Positions 47,901 to 57,409 of a stretch of 64,000 nucleotides of DNA are shown here, piece after piece. Both the position numbers and the translations under genes were made by a program. This stretch comes from Crotalaria pallida. Taxonomy: Eukaryota; Streptophyta; Magnoliopsida; Fabales; Fabaceae. The number at the start of each line of letters is the position of its first letter. The first letter of the stretch is position 1. The DNA lies in assembly GCA_037953625.1 (NCBI GenBank), contig CM075652.1, positions 74,305,501 to 74,369,500 of the forward strand, in the 5' to 3' direction. Below the pieces are notes generated by a model, which ran no database searches, was not told the DNA's origin, and saw only the letters and a program-made list of their open reading frames with translations.

Positions 47901-48273
47901 TACAAATCATGTGCTTCAATGTCTCATCTTAACTGGAAATAGAGTTGGAGAATTAATACTTATACCTAGAATGACGATGGTTCCAAACATTGAAACACTT
48001 CCAAATAAGTTTCAAAGAAGACAGTTTCTAGTAGTTCTATCATTCGCTATGACAATTAACAAGTCCCAAGGCCAAACGTTGTCTACAGTTGATTTGTATC
48101 TACCGAGTCCAGTTTTCACTCATGGACAATTATATGTGGCACTATCAAGGGTCAGGAGTAAAGCAGGTTTGAGAATATTCTTAGAAAATCAAGAAGAACT
48201 CGAGGAAAACTGCATTATCAATGTAGTTTATCAAGAAATTTTTGCAAATATAAATCCGATTGATTCAATTTAA
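47901..48273 (+). pseudogene. PIF1-like Helitron helicase, C-terminal fragment
   Basis: The last 123 codons of the Helitron RepHel helicase. It contains MTINKSQGQTL and VFTHGQLYVALSRV, the final conserved helicase blocks of PIF1-type enzymes, and ends at TAA 48271-48273, about 120 bp before the Helitron terminal hairpin. Everything upstream (Rep domain and most of the helicase) is replaced by the repeat block, so it is a truncated relic with no start of its own. Confidence 0.9.
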
Positions 48274-48392
48274 TTATTAAAAATTCTCATAAATAAAATT
48301 ATGCAATATAGTTAAAAAATATTTATTTAATTTTTATTTTCAAATAATTATCATATATAACAACATTTTGTAATTTAATATATTGATTCATT

Positions 48393-48422
48393 CCCGTGCA
48401 TCGCACGGGCAAGCTAAACTAG
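48393..48422 (+). other. Helitron 3' terminus
   Basis: Stem CCCGTGC (48393-48399), loop ATC, stem GCACGGG (48403-48409), then CAAGCTAAACTAG ending at 48422 and followed by T. This is the hairpin-plus-CTRR end that terminates Helitron rolling-circle transfer. Confidence 0.9.
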
Positions 48423-48449
48423 TTACTATAACGAGGACATATTCTAATA

Positions 48450-48689
48450 CTCCTTCCGTCCCCCAAAGATAGTAACAAACTGAAAAGGTCAAAAAATTAA
48501 GGATACATGCATTTAATGATTTGTCTAACATATCAACCAATTATCAAGAACTAAATTTAATGTATTTTGCATTAATCAACCAATCATAATTTAAAGTTTA
48601 TAATTTCTAAGTTTTTCATTAATTACTTTAACTTTAGTTTGAAACAAAAAATTTTGTCATTTTTTACCATCTTTGTGCGACGGATGGAG
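48450..48689. mobile_element. Stowaway-type MITE (Tc1/mariner)
   Basis: 240 bp with terminal inverted repeats (CTCCTTCCGTCCCCCAAAGA at the left; CTCCATCCGTCGCACAAAGA inwards from the right) and the TA target duplication (48448-48449 and 48690-48691). No coding capacity. Confidence 0.88.
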
Positions 48690-48691
48690 TA

Positions 48692-49192
48692 GAGTAATTA
48701 GAATTCGCTTACTCTTTATCCAATAACAATAATAAAAAATAATTCAATTTCATTATTTTCATATTAATAAAAATATATACACAAACCATATAGAAAAACA
48801 ATGTAATTTATTTTTTTATATTTTTCCAAATAATAATAATAATAATAATAAGCTTGTAAAAACAAGTCTAATTTAATTTATATATAATTAGCTAATTCTT
48901 AAAGTACTATCAAGTTTTTATCAAAATAATAATTGAATTGCAAAGTACTCTAAAGATTATTGGAAAAATAGGAAAAAAATTTAAATAATCAAAATAATAT
49001 AATTTATGAGGAAAAATAAAAAAAAATAATTATCAACATAAAATTTGATTGAAGCGTGCATAAGTGCATTATTGGGCTTAAGATATATAAGCCATAAATT
49101 TATATATCTTGTTACTTATATCCATTTCAACTTATTCATTACTCACCAACGTAAGACTCTTCAACCATTCTAACTTACACAATAAAAATATA
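48692..49192. other. AT-rich non-coding DNA
   Basis: Includes an (AAT)n run near 48832-48850. No gene or repeat ends recognised. Confidence 0.55.
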
Positions 49193-49308
49193 GAGTTAAT
49201 AGTTACATAGATTCCCGAACGATACCCGTGGAATCAGTTAAGTCCCTAAAAGATTTGTGGAATCTCTTAAACTTTCCAAAGATCAATTTGGTGTCACGTT
49301 AGTCCCCT
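49193..49308 (+). repeat. Left terminal inverted repeat
   Basis: 116 bp; inverted partner of 60987-61159, with substitutions throughout. Confidence 0.75.
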
Positions 49309-49606
49309 GTCCAATTTCGTCAGGAGGGATGATTTGGGTCTAATATATGATGATTTTGAGCATTATTTGACTCCTTTTTATTATGGATTGAACTTGTTTC
49401 TTAAACAAATAAAGTTAGGATTTTTATTATGATTTTAGGAATTTTATGGAGATTAGAGTCCTTGAACATTTTGATCCGTTTTGGGTTTGATTTCAGATAT
49501 TTTGAAGCTTATTATGATGACTTGTGTAAAGGAATGAAAATGAGCTTTGAAGACCAAGAGATTGGAGTCAAAATGGAAGAAAACCAGGTGTTGAGTTGTT
49601 GTCCAC

Positions 49607-49778
49607 GCCTAGGCACGTGGGGTAAAATGGGCAATAATGGGGTGCAAGAATGCTAATTTTTTGTGCTGATCTGCGCCCAGAAACAGGAGGACGCGTGCCC
49701 AGGCGTGCGTGCTACCAACCAAAAGCCTCCACCATCATCTGATGGCCACGCCTAGGCACGGGGAGCGTACGCCTAGGC
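49607..49778 (+). promoter_or_regulatory. GCCTAGGC palindrome array
   Basis: Perfect copies at 49607-49614, 49750-49757 and 49771-49778, and a degenerate pair GCCCAGAA/GCCCAGGC at 49675 and 49697. The last perfect pair is spaced 21 bp, the degenerate one 22 bp. The context is GC-rich (CCACGCCTAGGCACGTGG), unlike the AT-rich surroundings. Confidence 0.5.
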
Positions 49779-50317
49779 GCGCGTTGTAATCTTCAATGAT
49801 TTCTGATAGATTTGCTAGATTTGTTTTAGGATTTACTTTTTCTACATAAACTAGGATTTAGAATTAGGTTAGCAGCTTTTAGAGAGGGAGATTACATATT
49901 GTCTGAGAGTTTAAGAAGAGAAGAGGGTTGAAGATCCATCAACGGAGGAATCCAGAGGGAAGATTGAAGACCTATTTGTGGTAATTCATTATTGTCTATG
50001 ATCATGAATTCCACATCTTATTCTTCAGTTTATTCTTTTATCATGTGTAACTAAACCCTTTGTTAGGAATATGGTGGATTTGCATGGATGATTTTATTTA
50101 ATTTATGAATTAATGTTTTTCCTTTAAATCAAGTTTTGATTGTGTTTTTAAAGTTATACGAACCTGGTCAATTTATGTTTTGGATTTCTAATTCTTCAAT
50201 TGGAAGATTAGGGATTAGAATAGGCCTTGCAATCAAACAATATAGTTACTCAATTTGTAGGAATACTTTTGAGTAATTATATAACAATTAATTAATTCCA
50301 CTGTTCTTAATAAAATG
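49779..50317. other. Inner part of the inverted-repeat element, non-coding
   Basis: No coding potential recognised. Ends at the 3' end of the LINE at 50318; AATAAAATG at 50309-50317 is the probable left target-site copy of that LINE. Confidence 0.5.
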
Positions 50318-50400
50318 TTTTTTTTGTAGAAGAAAAAAAATTCTATTACCAATGAACAAAATTCTGTACACGATTCAGGAACTAACTAACAATCTTGCCA

Positions 50401-50470
50401 CCTTCTAGGAAGGGTTCAAGATTTAGCTAGTCCTTAGGATCTATAGATAATTTGCCACCTTCTATGAAGG
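50401..50470 (-). repeat. Duplicated hairpin in the LINE 3' UTR
   Basis: CCTTCTAGGAAGG (50401-50413) and CCTTCTATGAAGG (50458-50470), 57 bp apart, the same pair at the same distance as at 2278-2348. Confidence 0.65.
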
Positions 50471-50579
50471 GTTCAAATACCTATAGACCAAAAGAATTGA
50501 AACAAAAGAACCACCCTATGACAGTCATTGCTAAAGTTCATGAATAATTCGAATAACTAAGGCATGATTCTACCAAGTC

Positions 50580-51494
50580 CTAAAAATTTGGAAAAACAAA
50601 ACTAATCCCATAAGCAATTTCCTTCTTAATCCTGCTGAAAATCGTGCTCCAATGATGAGATTCATTCCTAAAGGCTCTTGCATTCCTTTCATACCAGACA
50701 TGAGCCAACACAGCTGCAAATAAAGCATAAATGCATTTTCTCCTTTGCTTATCCCTGAAGGCATAATTAATCCATCTTGTCCAGTTAGAAAATTTATAGG
50801 GGTATGAGTTGATTCCAATCCAATCACAACATGAATCCAGCAAAGCTTTACTCCACACACACTGGAAAAACAAATGATCTCTAAACTCCTTAGCAGAGAG
50901 ACAAAGACTGCAAAAGTTTGGCATAAAGCTATAAGCCAATTTGTCCCTGGTGCTTAATTTGTTCCAAGCTGCAAGCCAATTGATAAAACAATGTTTTCTC
51001 ACATTGACAGAGTTCTAGATGAGCTTATGTAGAGGAAACACAACAGGTTGTTGTTTAAGAAACGAATAGCCTCTCTTCACAGTATACATACCATCGGCGT
51101 CTCCTATCCATGTTGAATTAACAAAATCTGCTGTCAGGCTATTTCTTGTTTTGATTATTTGTTTCCAATGCCAACTGTGGTTCTGTAGAGCAACACAATC
51201 CCAAAAATCCTGCTCCTCTATGTAGATATTATTGATTCATCTGACCTATAGAGAGTCTTTCTTGGATGCAATATCCCAAACTTGCTTCTCAATGGCTGCA
51301 AAGTTCCAACAAGAGCAATCTGTGGTATTTAGGCCACCCCTCTTTTTAGTGTTGCACACCTTATGCCAAACAACTTTAGCACTGCCATAGTTATTTCCCT
51401 CATAACCCCATAAGAAGGATATGCACTTCTGTTTAATACCTTTGAGCACAGCCTTAGGGATGATGAAGACTGTAGACCAATAAGTATGGAGGCT
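50580..51494 (-). pseudogene. LINE ORF2, C-terminal part
   Basis: It starts at the element D target site with SLHTYWSTVFIIPKAV and continues through a zinc-binding zf-RVT-type domain (RKHCFINWLAAWNKL, then CSLCLSAKEFRDHLFFQC), ending KKEIAYGISFVFPN. At least two frame changes lie between 51000 and 51250. It joins to the upstream part at 59602 with only one copy of CATAA, in frame (INSVLMSLHTYW). Confidence 0.85.
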
Positions 51495-51499
51495 CATAA

Positions 51500-53678
51500 T
51501 GTAACACCATGCCTTTAAAATAATATGGTTAATTTAGGAAAATAGTGAGTTTATAAAAATTTTGACAGGGTTTACTTTAAAAATTGAATCTTTCCCTTAT
51601 AATTCAAATCACCTGTCAGATTCCAGATACATTACAGATAATGAACCAAATTTAAAAATTGACTTTCTAATGAAGTTCCAATATAATTATAAAGTCCTTG
51701 TACATGTTTACACAAATATAACTTAAAGAAAATATTATTTGAGTGTCCTTTATAAAACATAATTAATTTACCATTTATGATTAAAGAACTAAAGGTTGCA
51801 TAAACTTGACCCTTGGGGTCATGTATAACCATTACACTCCATCATTTGGAGTGTAATGCTCCTCGGTGGCTGGATATCCAATTTATCACCATTGTGTACC
51901 TAAAAATGTCAACCAAGAGGGTGAGACATTTAAACAGAAATTAAAGAAAACACATAATAACAATAATAGAATATAAGTATATACACATCACACCAATATA
52001 TGATTCCATATAAATAAAGTTTCCATATATTTTCCATATTATAATCCAAAATGCACAAATGCATATGATGCAATGCAACTCCATAATCCATAATAATCCA
52101 TATACCATTTTCCGTTGGTTTCCATTTATCCATATGCCCATAATTCCATATTTCCATATATCCTCACATCACCCTCCACACAAATTGGAAAAGATCAACT
52201 AGGAGTAAGTGTTCCCCAACCAATGCTTGCACAGTACAGTCCTTCGTACAATTTGGGTCGTTTTTCCAAATTGGCTCTAGCGGGAACCACCCTCAACTAG
52301 TCCAGATGTGCTTAAGTGACAGATAGAATTATCATAGCGTGCACAGGACCAATCCACGACCACTGATGGCACAGTACAGTCCTTCGTACTGGTATGGTCC
52401 TTTTAGTGGATCAAAGTCCTCTACGATAATTTCCCACGATTATGTATCGAGTCACTATATCACTCTCGTCCGACGATTCTATGGAACCTGTCCTTTGGTC
52501 CATAGAATGTTCTCGTATCTTTTCCAATTCCTAACGTCCTTCCTCACTTCTTAATGCACGTGTTTCTACATATTTTACTTAAATTGGAATAGTCAAACCT
52601 TTATATAATTATATTCCTTTTTAGATATCCTCTAGCTTAGGGTGTTTGTCCATGATAATGCAATAATTACCATTTATAGGCACAATTCCATAATAGTAAT
52701 AATATCAATCCTAATCTATGCATATCACTCAAATTCACAAACATATATTCAATTATCCAAACATAAAACCAAACATAATCATCAACCAATCACTTTAACA
52801 TAAAACCCTAGTGTATGAAACCACACATAACTCATGCAAATACAAAACCAATTATGTATATAGTTATATTTCTATGATTATCACTATATCCTTTCTCTAA
52901 TTTAAGCCAAATGTCTTCCCCCTTACCTTTTAGAGAGAGAGAGAGAGGAAAATAGGGTTTTTGATGGAGCTCCCACATCAAGACTCCCAATCCAAGTTCC
53001 TTGGCCTCTATCTACTAGCCCTCAACCAATTTCCATGATTCTCTTGATGATTAGAGGGTTCTATGCCATGAAGTACCAAATTGGGGGTTTAGGGTTTCCT
53101 TGGAAAATAGAGAAATCCAAGGTTTAAGAAGAAAAGAAAGAGGGAAAAGGTGTTGGATTCCATGAGGGAGGTTGTTGGTGCCTCAAATCATGGAGCTTAG
53201 TGTTGGTGATGGTGATTTGGTTCATGGAACCAAAGAGAGAGAAGAAGAGAGAAGACGGAGAAGAGAAAACAATGAAAATGCCACTAAAATTCGTGTTTAC
53301 CGACTTAAATCTGGTGCAGCAGGGTCGTGGATATCGATATCCACAACATCAATGTCCTATGTTGGATATAGATATCCAATGCTAAAAATGACAACACCTT
53401 TCGCAATTCAAATGGCCATAACTTCTTCGTTAACCGTTGGATCTTGCTCAAATTTGAAGATAACCTTCCTAACATACTTATCTTCAAATCCAACGGTTGG
53501 TTTTGGGTTTTGAGCTCTAAATATTAAAATCCTAATTTTTCTCCCTATTTAGAAACTTTAACTATTCTCTAACTATTCTTGGTTCTAATATCTATCACTG
53601 GGTTTTTCCTACCACTCTTCACCTCTTAAGTCCACTAATCTCCTAATTAAACTTGGGAATTAAATTAGGGATGTTACA
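51500..53678 (-). repeat. Element D 3' LTR
   Basis: 2179 bp. Contains the palindrome pair at 53329-53377 and a (GA)n run near 52932-52948. It resembles its partner at 57410-59596 closely, with scattered substitutions. Confidence 0.9.
53329..53377 (-). promoter_or_regulatory. GATATCGATATC palindrome pair, element D LTR
   Basis: GGATATCGATATCC at 53329-53342 and the one-base variant GGATATAGATATCC at 53364-53377, spaced 35 bp, 302-350 bp from the LTR start on the minus strand. In the 5' LTR only 59282-59295 is preserved; the other member is degenerate. Confidence 0.5.
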
Positions 53679-53715
53679 ATTCTCCTCCACTTACTGGAAT
53701 TTTGTCCCCAAAATT
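53679..53715 (-). other. Element D polypurine tract and conserved 3' module
   Basis: On the minus strand, GGGGACAAAATTCCAGTAAG then TGGAGGAGAAT directly precede the 3' LTR, close to the module of elements B and C. Confidence 0.75.
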
Positions 53716-55305
53716 CCGTTCAATTCTGTCACATGGAGAATCATCCCAACTAAAAGGTTGCTAAACTACGATACTGGCTGAACTTTGATTCCACTCCCCC
53801 ACTTAGAATAAGCATACTCTTTTGCATTGATACGCCACAGACTCTTGCATTCAATAAGGAATACAAGTTATGGTTCGCTATGGTGGGTTTCAATGTGATA
53901 AAACTCTAAGGTTTCCAAGGTTTACCCTTTAGACAGCTAAACATTTCAAGAGTCTGGCCAAAGAGACTCTCAATTGGCCTTAATTTCTAAGATCAGGTGC
54001 GATTAAACATTTATTGACTGCCGTATCCTGGACAACCCAATCTACTTCTATATTCTGCTTACACTGCAATATCCACAGGGATCTAATCATAATTAACCTA
54101 AGGATACTCTTAAGTCCTACCAAAACACATATATACATTTTCAAGTAAACAGTTATAACGTACATAGCAATCAAAAATCAAATATGCACACCAACTTTTC
54201 ATACCTACACATAATTGCACACACTAACTTAGGCAATCTCTACTTCCTCCTAACCAAATCCTGATCTACCTGAATCAATCTAAAATTCAGGCCTATATCT
54301 ACACACACATTTGATACTAAACAAGTATTCCAGAAATTTGCTCAAAAAGAGTTTTTTGGTAGATAATATGGTTTCCATGATTTGTTCACACACCAAATCG
54401 AAAAACCACATAACTGTATAAAAAGAATATTTCCGAAACAAAGATTGATTCAATTCCAAAATGTCGTACACAATTTTCATGTAGCGTCCCTTTGCATAAA
54501 AGAATTATAAAAGTAAATTTTCAGATGACTTGGAGTTTGTTAGGTTCAACTGTGGTTCTACAACCGCTTTGTCAAAACATAAAAACAACAAAAGTTGAAC
54601 CTTCATCACATTTTCTTTAAAAATAGGAAACAAACTCCAAGGAACCTCAAAATTCAAAGGAACTAAACTTGTACTTAGCCTCAATGGTTGTGTAAAAGTT
54701 TCAAACTAAGCGGAGCACATTAAGTTTAATTTTTATCCTGCGTTCCCAACATAAGAAATATTGGAACTGTCAGGTCTGTTTACAAAAGAAAATATCACAT
54801 TTATTATAAAATGTTAACTGGCTCCAAACAGTTTGAAATTTCATTTAAAACTTTTGATTCAACCTTTGAAGACTTTCACAACATTTCCAAATCATTTCAA
54901 TTCTCCCTAAGCCCAAAACTCAGTTTTTCATTGTATTTAAAAACCCGAATTTCCCAATCGACAAAAATTTATAAGTACAACAACATACTTATGGGGTAGC
55001 ATAAGCTTCCTAAGCAAACAAACACATTCATTCATTATTTATAATAAAGAATATCAAACAATTCCTAGGATTCACTCTTCTCTCTTTGCCTGACCCAATG
55101 ATGACTATTCATCACTAGTTTAGATTCTAAGGAAATTGAGATAAACATCTAACTCCCAGAAGATAGGAATCTATCTATTAGAATGGCACACATCAGATAT
55201 TCATTACAACTACTCATTCAAGTAAACAAATTTTTTTTTAACAATCAACTTTCTAATCAATTAGGATGCAAAATTTTAGATTTTGGTAGAAAAATTTGGG
55301 GTGGT

Positions 55306-55371
55306 GATATCGATATCCCCTTGTGCATATCGATAGGCACAATCGATATCTCCTGCTGGATATCGATATCC
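55306..55371 (-). promoter_or_regulatory. Cluster of four GATATCGATATC-type palindromes
   Basis: Centres near 55312, 55331, 55345 and 55365: two perfect 12-14 bp copies at the outside (55306-55317 and 55358-55371) and two shortened copies between. The same motif as in the LTR of this element. Confidence 0.5.
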
Positions 55372-56472
55372 ACTATTGAATTTCTGCATACTGATTGGAG
55401 TTTTGAAATACCAAATCTATTCCTATGCCATGTTAAAAACTTCGGTAAAAACAATCATCATGTATGGTGTTAAAGTAAAAACAAATGCAACCCTCATATT
55501 GTAAAAGTACTTACACCTTTTAAAATCAATGTGGATGTCAGAAATTCAGTTATGCATTTATATATATGTTTATTAAAAACAAAGAACCCATCAGAAAACA
55601 TGTATGCGTTTCTCATGTTATAAAATCGGAGTGACATGCAAGAAAACATTTTCAATGGTATGTTTATGCAATTGAAGCTTTTGGAAATTAGATTCTCCTC
55701 TCAATGGAAAACTTTTGTGTTCGAGTAAAGACTTAATAAAAGACTCAATCACCCAAGTTAGTTGGTACTTTACAATTCTTGATACTTTTCTTATAAAATA
55801 ACTTGGATGAAAATTTGAAAACAACTTTGCAAATCAAATCATATATCCTTAAGAAGTGTTACCGCCATCTAACTTCGGGAAAGTTTAGATGAAGGATTAT
55901 AAACTTACTTAAGATTTGCAAACCCACGGAAAAAGGGAATATGCCTTTGAATTAGAAAAAATTATTTTAGTTCATCTTCCAAAAGTTGGAACAATTACAT
56001 CCCCTTTTACTTTGAGCTTGAAAGCTAAGTTTCATTTCAAATTGATTGGTGTCGTATGTATAAGGATTCCTATTTAATCAGTGTATAACTTAAATAAAAC
56101 AATGAATTAATTCATTGCCCGATAACTTTGAAATCCTTAGTTTTCTTGTCAACCTCTTAAAAAAATTTCATACGACCAAACATTCAATTTGAAAGGATTT
56201 CCAATTCTATTCAAAGTAATGAAATTCATTTTGAATTCAGTTTCAAAACATTGAAATTCATTTGAAGTACTATCAAGCGTAAACATCAAATAATTCCCAA
56301 CATTCTACCATTACCATTAAGAATCAATTGATCTCTTGATAGTATGTCGTTTCGTGAGAAAGTTTTCAAAATAGTTTTCATACTTAAAACAAGTTCAACA
56401 TTCACAAACAATAATCAGCATCATTAAAAAGCATAATTAATCATTTAGGCAAACACAATACAACACATAGCA

Positions 56473-56475
<3 letters not shown>

Positions 56476-56528
<53 letters not shown>
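56476..56528 (+). repeat. Compound (AC)n(AT)n microsatellite
   Basis: About 15 AC units run directly into about 12 AT units. Confidence 0.9.
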
Positions 56529-57392
56529 CAACATACATCCTAGCTCAATATAGCCACCTAGAGTTTCAAGCATCTACTTGCTTAAACCTGAAACTAGCAC
56601 TATATCCTCTCTTGAGGTTTCTGACTTTCGAGTCTATGTCTACAAATTCTAGCACTATCATAGCTAACTCAAATGCTTGAACTAGCTAGACTCCTATCTC
56701 CCTAAAAAATAACTCCCACAACCCTTACCACACTTACAACACTTCCGCTGCGCAACTCTGCTACGACTTCTATACCTTCTAACACCATTCCTAATCTTAG
56801 GCCTAGGAAATAAATCTAACAATTATTTCATTGGATTCAAGGATTCAATGATGCCATCTTCCAATTAAATGTAAATCTCGAGGGTACCGTCTCGATTCTA
56901 CATTACATTGGAGAATAGAATCATTTATCGTACAACATGAGTTCCAACCAAATAATAAGTAACTTATCTTCCATACAAAAGATGACTTGAAGTTTCACTT
57001 TGAAGAAAGTTTAATCTCCTTGTCATATTTGAAATAGGCATAATCAATTCGAAACTAGGAGTTAGTCCTTCCCGTTAGGGTAGCAATTTCATGCTCTGTC
57101 CCGTTGGGAGTTTTCTTTTCCCTTAGTCTCTACCTTCTGTCCATTTCAAAATACAACAAGTTACACTTGCAAAATTTGTTTCATCCTCTTTAAATTGAAG
57201 AGACCACATTATAATAACTAACTATGACTCGCCTTAATCCAATACTAATGAACTATACCAACTCCAACTAGAATGCATGCATAACTACTAATATATATAT
57301 TCCTTAACTAACTATTTATTAGTTACTCTCATGTGGAGTAACACCTTGGAGATATGGAAGTCCATACTCCACTGCCGAGGATTGCAACCATT

Positions 57393-57404
57393 GCTCTGAT
57401 ACCA
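57393..57404 (-). other. Element D primer binding site
   Basis: On the minus strand TGGTATCAGAGC, five bases after the 5' LTR (which ends at 57410), identical to the sites of elements B and C. Confidence 0.88.
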
Positions 57405-57409
57405 TAAAA

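Larger units (their letters stand above)
4018..48422 (+). mobile_element. Helitron (RPA/PIF1 type), old, opened by nested insertions
   Basis: A Helitron-like 5' start (A^TCAATTATATAT) lies at 4018. The 3' end has the 7-bp-stem hairpin at 48393-48409 and finishes in CTAG at 48422, followed by T, as expected for insertion between A and T. Between them lie subterminal AATTTAAA-type repeats, an RPA70-like pseudogene (15795 to 40185) and the C-terminus of a PIF1-like helicase (47901-48273). No Rep (HUH) domain remains. Removing element A, element B and the CACTA element leaves about 7.4 kb. A second 5'-like start at 41199 means two Helitrons may be involved: 41199-48422 and a 3'-truncated outer one. 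The choice cannot be made from the sequence alone. Confidence 0.65.
53716..57392 (-). other. Element D internal region, non-coding
   Basis: 3.7 kb without domains on either strand. Two features stand out: a cluster of GATATCGATATC-type palindromes at 55306-55371 and a microsatellite at about 56476-56528. Confidence 0.7.

Noticed and set aside
53172..53513. 113-codon frame on the plus strand of the element D LTR, with a 114-codon copy at 59087
   Set aside because: Antisense to an LTR, contains the palindrome pair and low-complexity arginine/glutamate sequence; no domain, and the two copies differ by frame-neutral drift only.
56476..56528. CRISPR-like or satellite array
   Set aside because: It is a simple dinucleotide microsatellite; no spaced repeats of any CRISPR type occur in the window.
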